DNA from: an uncultured Eggerthella sp.
GTDB lineage: Bacteria > Actinomycetota > Coriobacteriia > Coriobacteriales > Eggerthellaceae
Assembly (NCBI GenBank): GCA_900551155.1
Contig: URVA01000006.1
Location: 1-28,971 of the forward strand
Length of the DNA stretch: 28,971 nucleotides
Reading direction: 5' to 3'
The position numbers were made by a program, and so were the translations under genes. Positions 27,402 through 28,971 of the stretch are shown one piece after another (within the stretch, counting starts at the first letter, position 1; each line of letters starts with the position of its first letter). The notes beneath the pieces are model-generated. The model made no database searches, was not told the origin of the DNA, and saw only the letters and a list, made by a program, of their open reading frames with translations.

Positions 27402-28971
27402 ATGGCTAATTTTGGTACAGGGTATGTAAATATCGTACCTAAATTCCCTGGTTTTAAGGCTGCTGTTGAAGCGGAATTAGGCAAAATCAATCCAAAACAA
27501 CAGGGTCAAAAATTCGGTGATCAATTTGGCTCTGGCGCTTCTGGTGGCTTAGTCAAATCTGGTGCAATTGTTGGCGCTTTTGCGACCATCACAAATAAAG
27601 CCATGAGTTCTATCTCCAATCATCTTGGAGCAGCTATTTCGCGTTTTGACACGCTGAACAATTATCCAAAAGTCATGCAATCGCTTGGTTACAGCGCAGA
27701 AGATGCGGAAAGCTCAATTTCAAAGATGAGCGACCGATTGCAGAACTTACCTACAACACTTGATTCCATGGTATCGCTCACTCAAGGCCTAGTAACCATG
27801 ACGGGCGATTTAGAAAAAGCAACTGACGCTGGTCTTGCATTGAACGATATGCTAGTTGCTTCAGGCTCAAATCAGCAGCTTGTAACATCCGCTATGGAGC
27901 AGTTCCGCCAAATGCTTTCTAAGGGTAAGCCCGAAATGGAGGATTGGCGCTCACTTACCACTGCGATGCCTGGACAGATGGATCAGCTCGCTAAGGCCAT
28001 GTTAGGGCCAACCGCTAACGCGAATGATTTATATGCTGCTTTAGGTGGCGGAAATAATGAAGCCACTATTTCAATGGACGAATTGCTCGACGAGATGATT
28101 CGCCTTGATACTGAAGGTGGAGAAAGCTTTGCAAGTTTCCAAGAGCAGGCAGAAACGGCTGCTGGTGGCGTAAATACATCTATCGCCAACATGGGTAATG
28201 CTGTTACAAAGGGCATTACAGGCATCATGGATGAAATAGGCTCCGATAACATTTCGGGCGTATTCAATGATCTAAAAGGCGGCATTAATGATGTTTTTGG
28301 GTTACTCCAAAGCGGAGTTGGTGCAGCTGTTCCAGTAGTTAAAGATATTTACGAAACTGCCAAGCCATTAGTGCCTACTATTGCTGCAGTTGGTACTGCT
28401 TTTGTCGGATTAAATAAAGCGGCTCCAGTTGTTATGGGACTAGCGGGAAATGCTAAAAGTCTTTTTGAAGCATTCAAGCTTGCTAAAGGTGGAGCAGGTA
28501 CATTCGCTGAATCTATTGCAGCGGTTGGATTGAAAATAAATCCAGTCGGTATTGCTCTCGGTGTTGCGGCTACAGCTATTGGATTGATAGCTACTGCCGC
28601 CATGGACGCAGCGGAAAAGCAAGAAAACTTTAAAAAAGCAACTACTGGATTAAGCGATGCTGTTTCTGATGTAAATAATCTTGGATCATATCAGGGGATT
28701 ATTTCTAGCATCGGAAACACGTCAAGTAATACAGCAATGGATATTGACGAACTTCATGAGTCAATGGCAAATAGCGCAGATGCAATAGGGGAAATATCAA
28801 ATAATGCTAAATCTCAAATAGGAGAATTGAATACAGCTCAAAGCGTTATTAGTCAATATGCTGGCGAAACAGACCTAACAGCAGAAGCTCAAGGTAGATT
28901 AGAGTGGGCATTACAATTAGTAAATGAACAATTTGGACTAAATCTAACTGCTGCTGACGTTGCTGCGAATG
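27402..28971 (+). CDS. Tail tape measure protein, cut by window edge
   Basis: ATG 27402 follows a strong GGAGGAGGTG ribosome site, and the frame is open to the right edge (at least 523 residues). The N-terminus 'GTGYVNIVPKFPGFKAAVEAELGKI' and the block 'SRFDTLNNYPKVMQSLGYSAEDAESSISKMSDRLQNLPTTLDSMVSLTQGL' followed by 'EDWRSLTTAMPGQMDQLAKAMLG' are standard for tape measures. Hydrophobic Ala/Gly-rich segments occur at about 325-415 ('GVAATAIGLIATAAMDAA'). The protein sets tail length and passes into the host membrane during DNA entry. Confidence 0.95.
   Translation, partial: MANFGTGYVNIVPKFPGFKAAVEAELGKINPKQQGQKFGDQFGSGASGGLVKSGAIVGAFATITNKAMSSISNHLGAAISRFDTLNNYPKVMQSLGYSAEDAESSISKMSDRLQNLPTTLDSMVSLTQGLVTMTGDLEKATDAGLALNDMLVASGSNQQLVTSAMEQFRQMLSKGKPEMEDWRSLTTAMPGQMDQLAKAMLGPTANANDLYAALGGGNNEATISMDELLDEMIRLDTEGGESFASFQEQAETAAGGVNTSIANMGNAVTKGITGIMDEIGSDNISGVFNDLKGGINDVFGLLQSGVGAAVPVVKDIYETAKPLVPTIAAVGTAFVGLNKAAPVVMGLAGNAKSLFEAFKLAKGGAGTFAESIAAVGLKINPVGIALGVAATAIGLIATAAMDAAEKQENFKKATTGLSDAVSDVNNLGSYQGIISSIGNTSSNTAMDIDELHESMANSADAIGEISNNAKSQIGELNTAQSVISQYAGETDLTAEAQGRLEWALQLVNEQFGLNLTAADVAAN

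Noticed and set aside
1..28971. tRNA genes, CRISPR arrays and insertion sequences
   Set aside because: I found no cloverleaf with a T-loop, no regularly spaced direct repeats with unique spacers, and no transposase. The only tandem repeats are the pentapeptide units and the iterons.

Overview
The window is a long, nearly complete stretch of a temperate tailed phage (prophage) with a siphovirus-type, HK97-fold layout. It is cut inside the integrase on the left and inside the tape-measure gene on the right. Base composition looks low (about low-40s percent GC by eye). Two accessory proteins (9069-9788 and 10831-11202) carry sequence styles I associate from memory with prophages of Coriobacteriia, so a low-GC member of the Atopobium/Fannyhessea/Lancefieldella/Olsenella group is my best guess for the host. 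That is inference and not proven here.

Layout. (1) 1-2446, minus strand, lysogeny: partial tyrosine integrase, a lipoprotein, and a CI-type S24 repressor in one operon with the lipoprotein. (2) 2400-2695: divergent promoter region with a 19-bp perfect palindromic operator, a Cro-like regulator with a TTG start, and a second operator-like site at its end. (3) 2739-3170: a non-coding stretch that folds into successive stems, one of 26 pairs with all non-Watson-Crick pairs being G.U in the plus-strand transcript. (4) 3186-8383: an excisionase-like protein, small proteins, RusA resolvase, ERF annealing protein, SSB, a pentapeptide/DUF5758 protein, a replication initiator with iteron-like repeats inside its gene, a DnaC-type loader, and an HNH-like protein. 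(5) 8371-13173: small accessory genes, many cysteine-rich or with zinc ribbons, plus dUTPase. (6) 13246-14307: a sigma-region-4-like late regulator, a terminator, and an HNH endonuclease next to a GC-rich candidate cos site. (7) 14492-17662: a ParB/DUF4417 fusion followed by four unrelated proteins that all begin with M-x-K-S-K, one of them a papain-like deamidase-toxin homologue with an immunity-like partner. (8) 17674-18522, minus strand: an autonomous two-gene operon resembling acr-aca organisation. (9) 18557-28971: terminases, portal, minor head protein, scaffold, major capsid, head fibre, connector proteins, tail tube, frameshifted tail chaperones, and tape measure.

How it fits together. 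The repressor and the Cro-like protein compete at the divergent operators. Early plus-strand transcription runs through the structured leader into recombination and replication genes. The DUF1492-like protein at 13246 probably switches on the packaging and morphogenesis genes. The regions most likely to hold undescribed biology are the structured leader RNA, the KSK-tagged cargo cassette with ParB/DUF4417, and the minus-strand two-gene operon beside the terminase.
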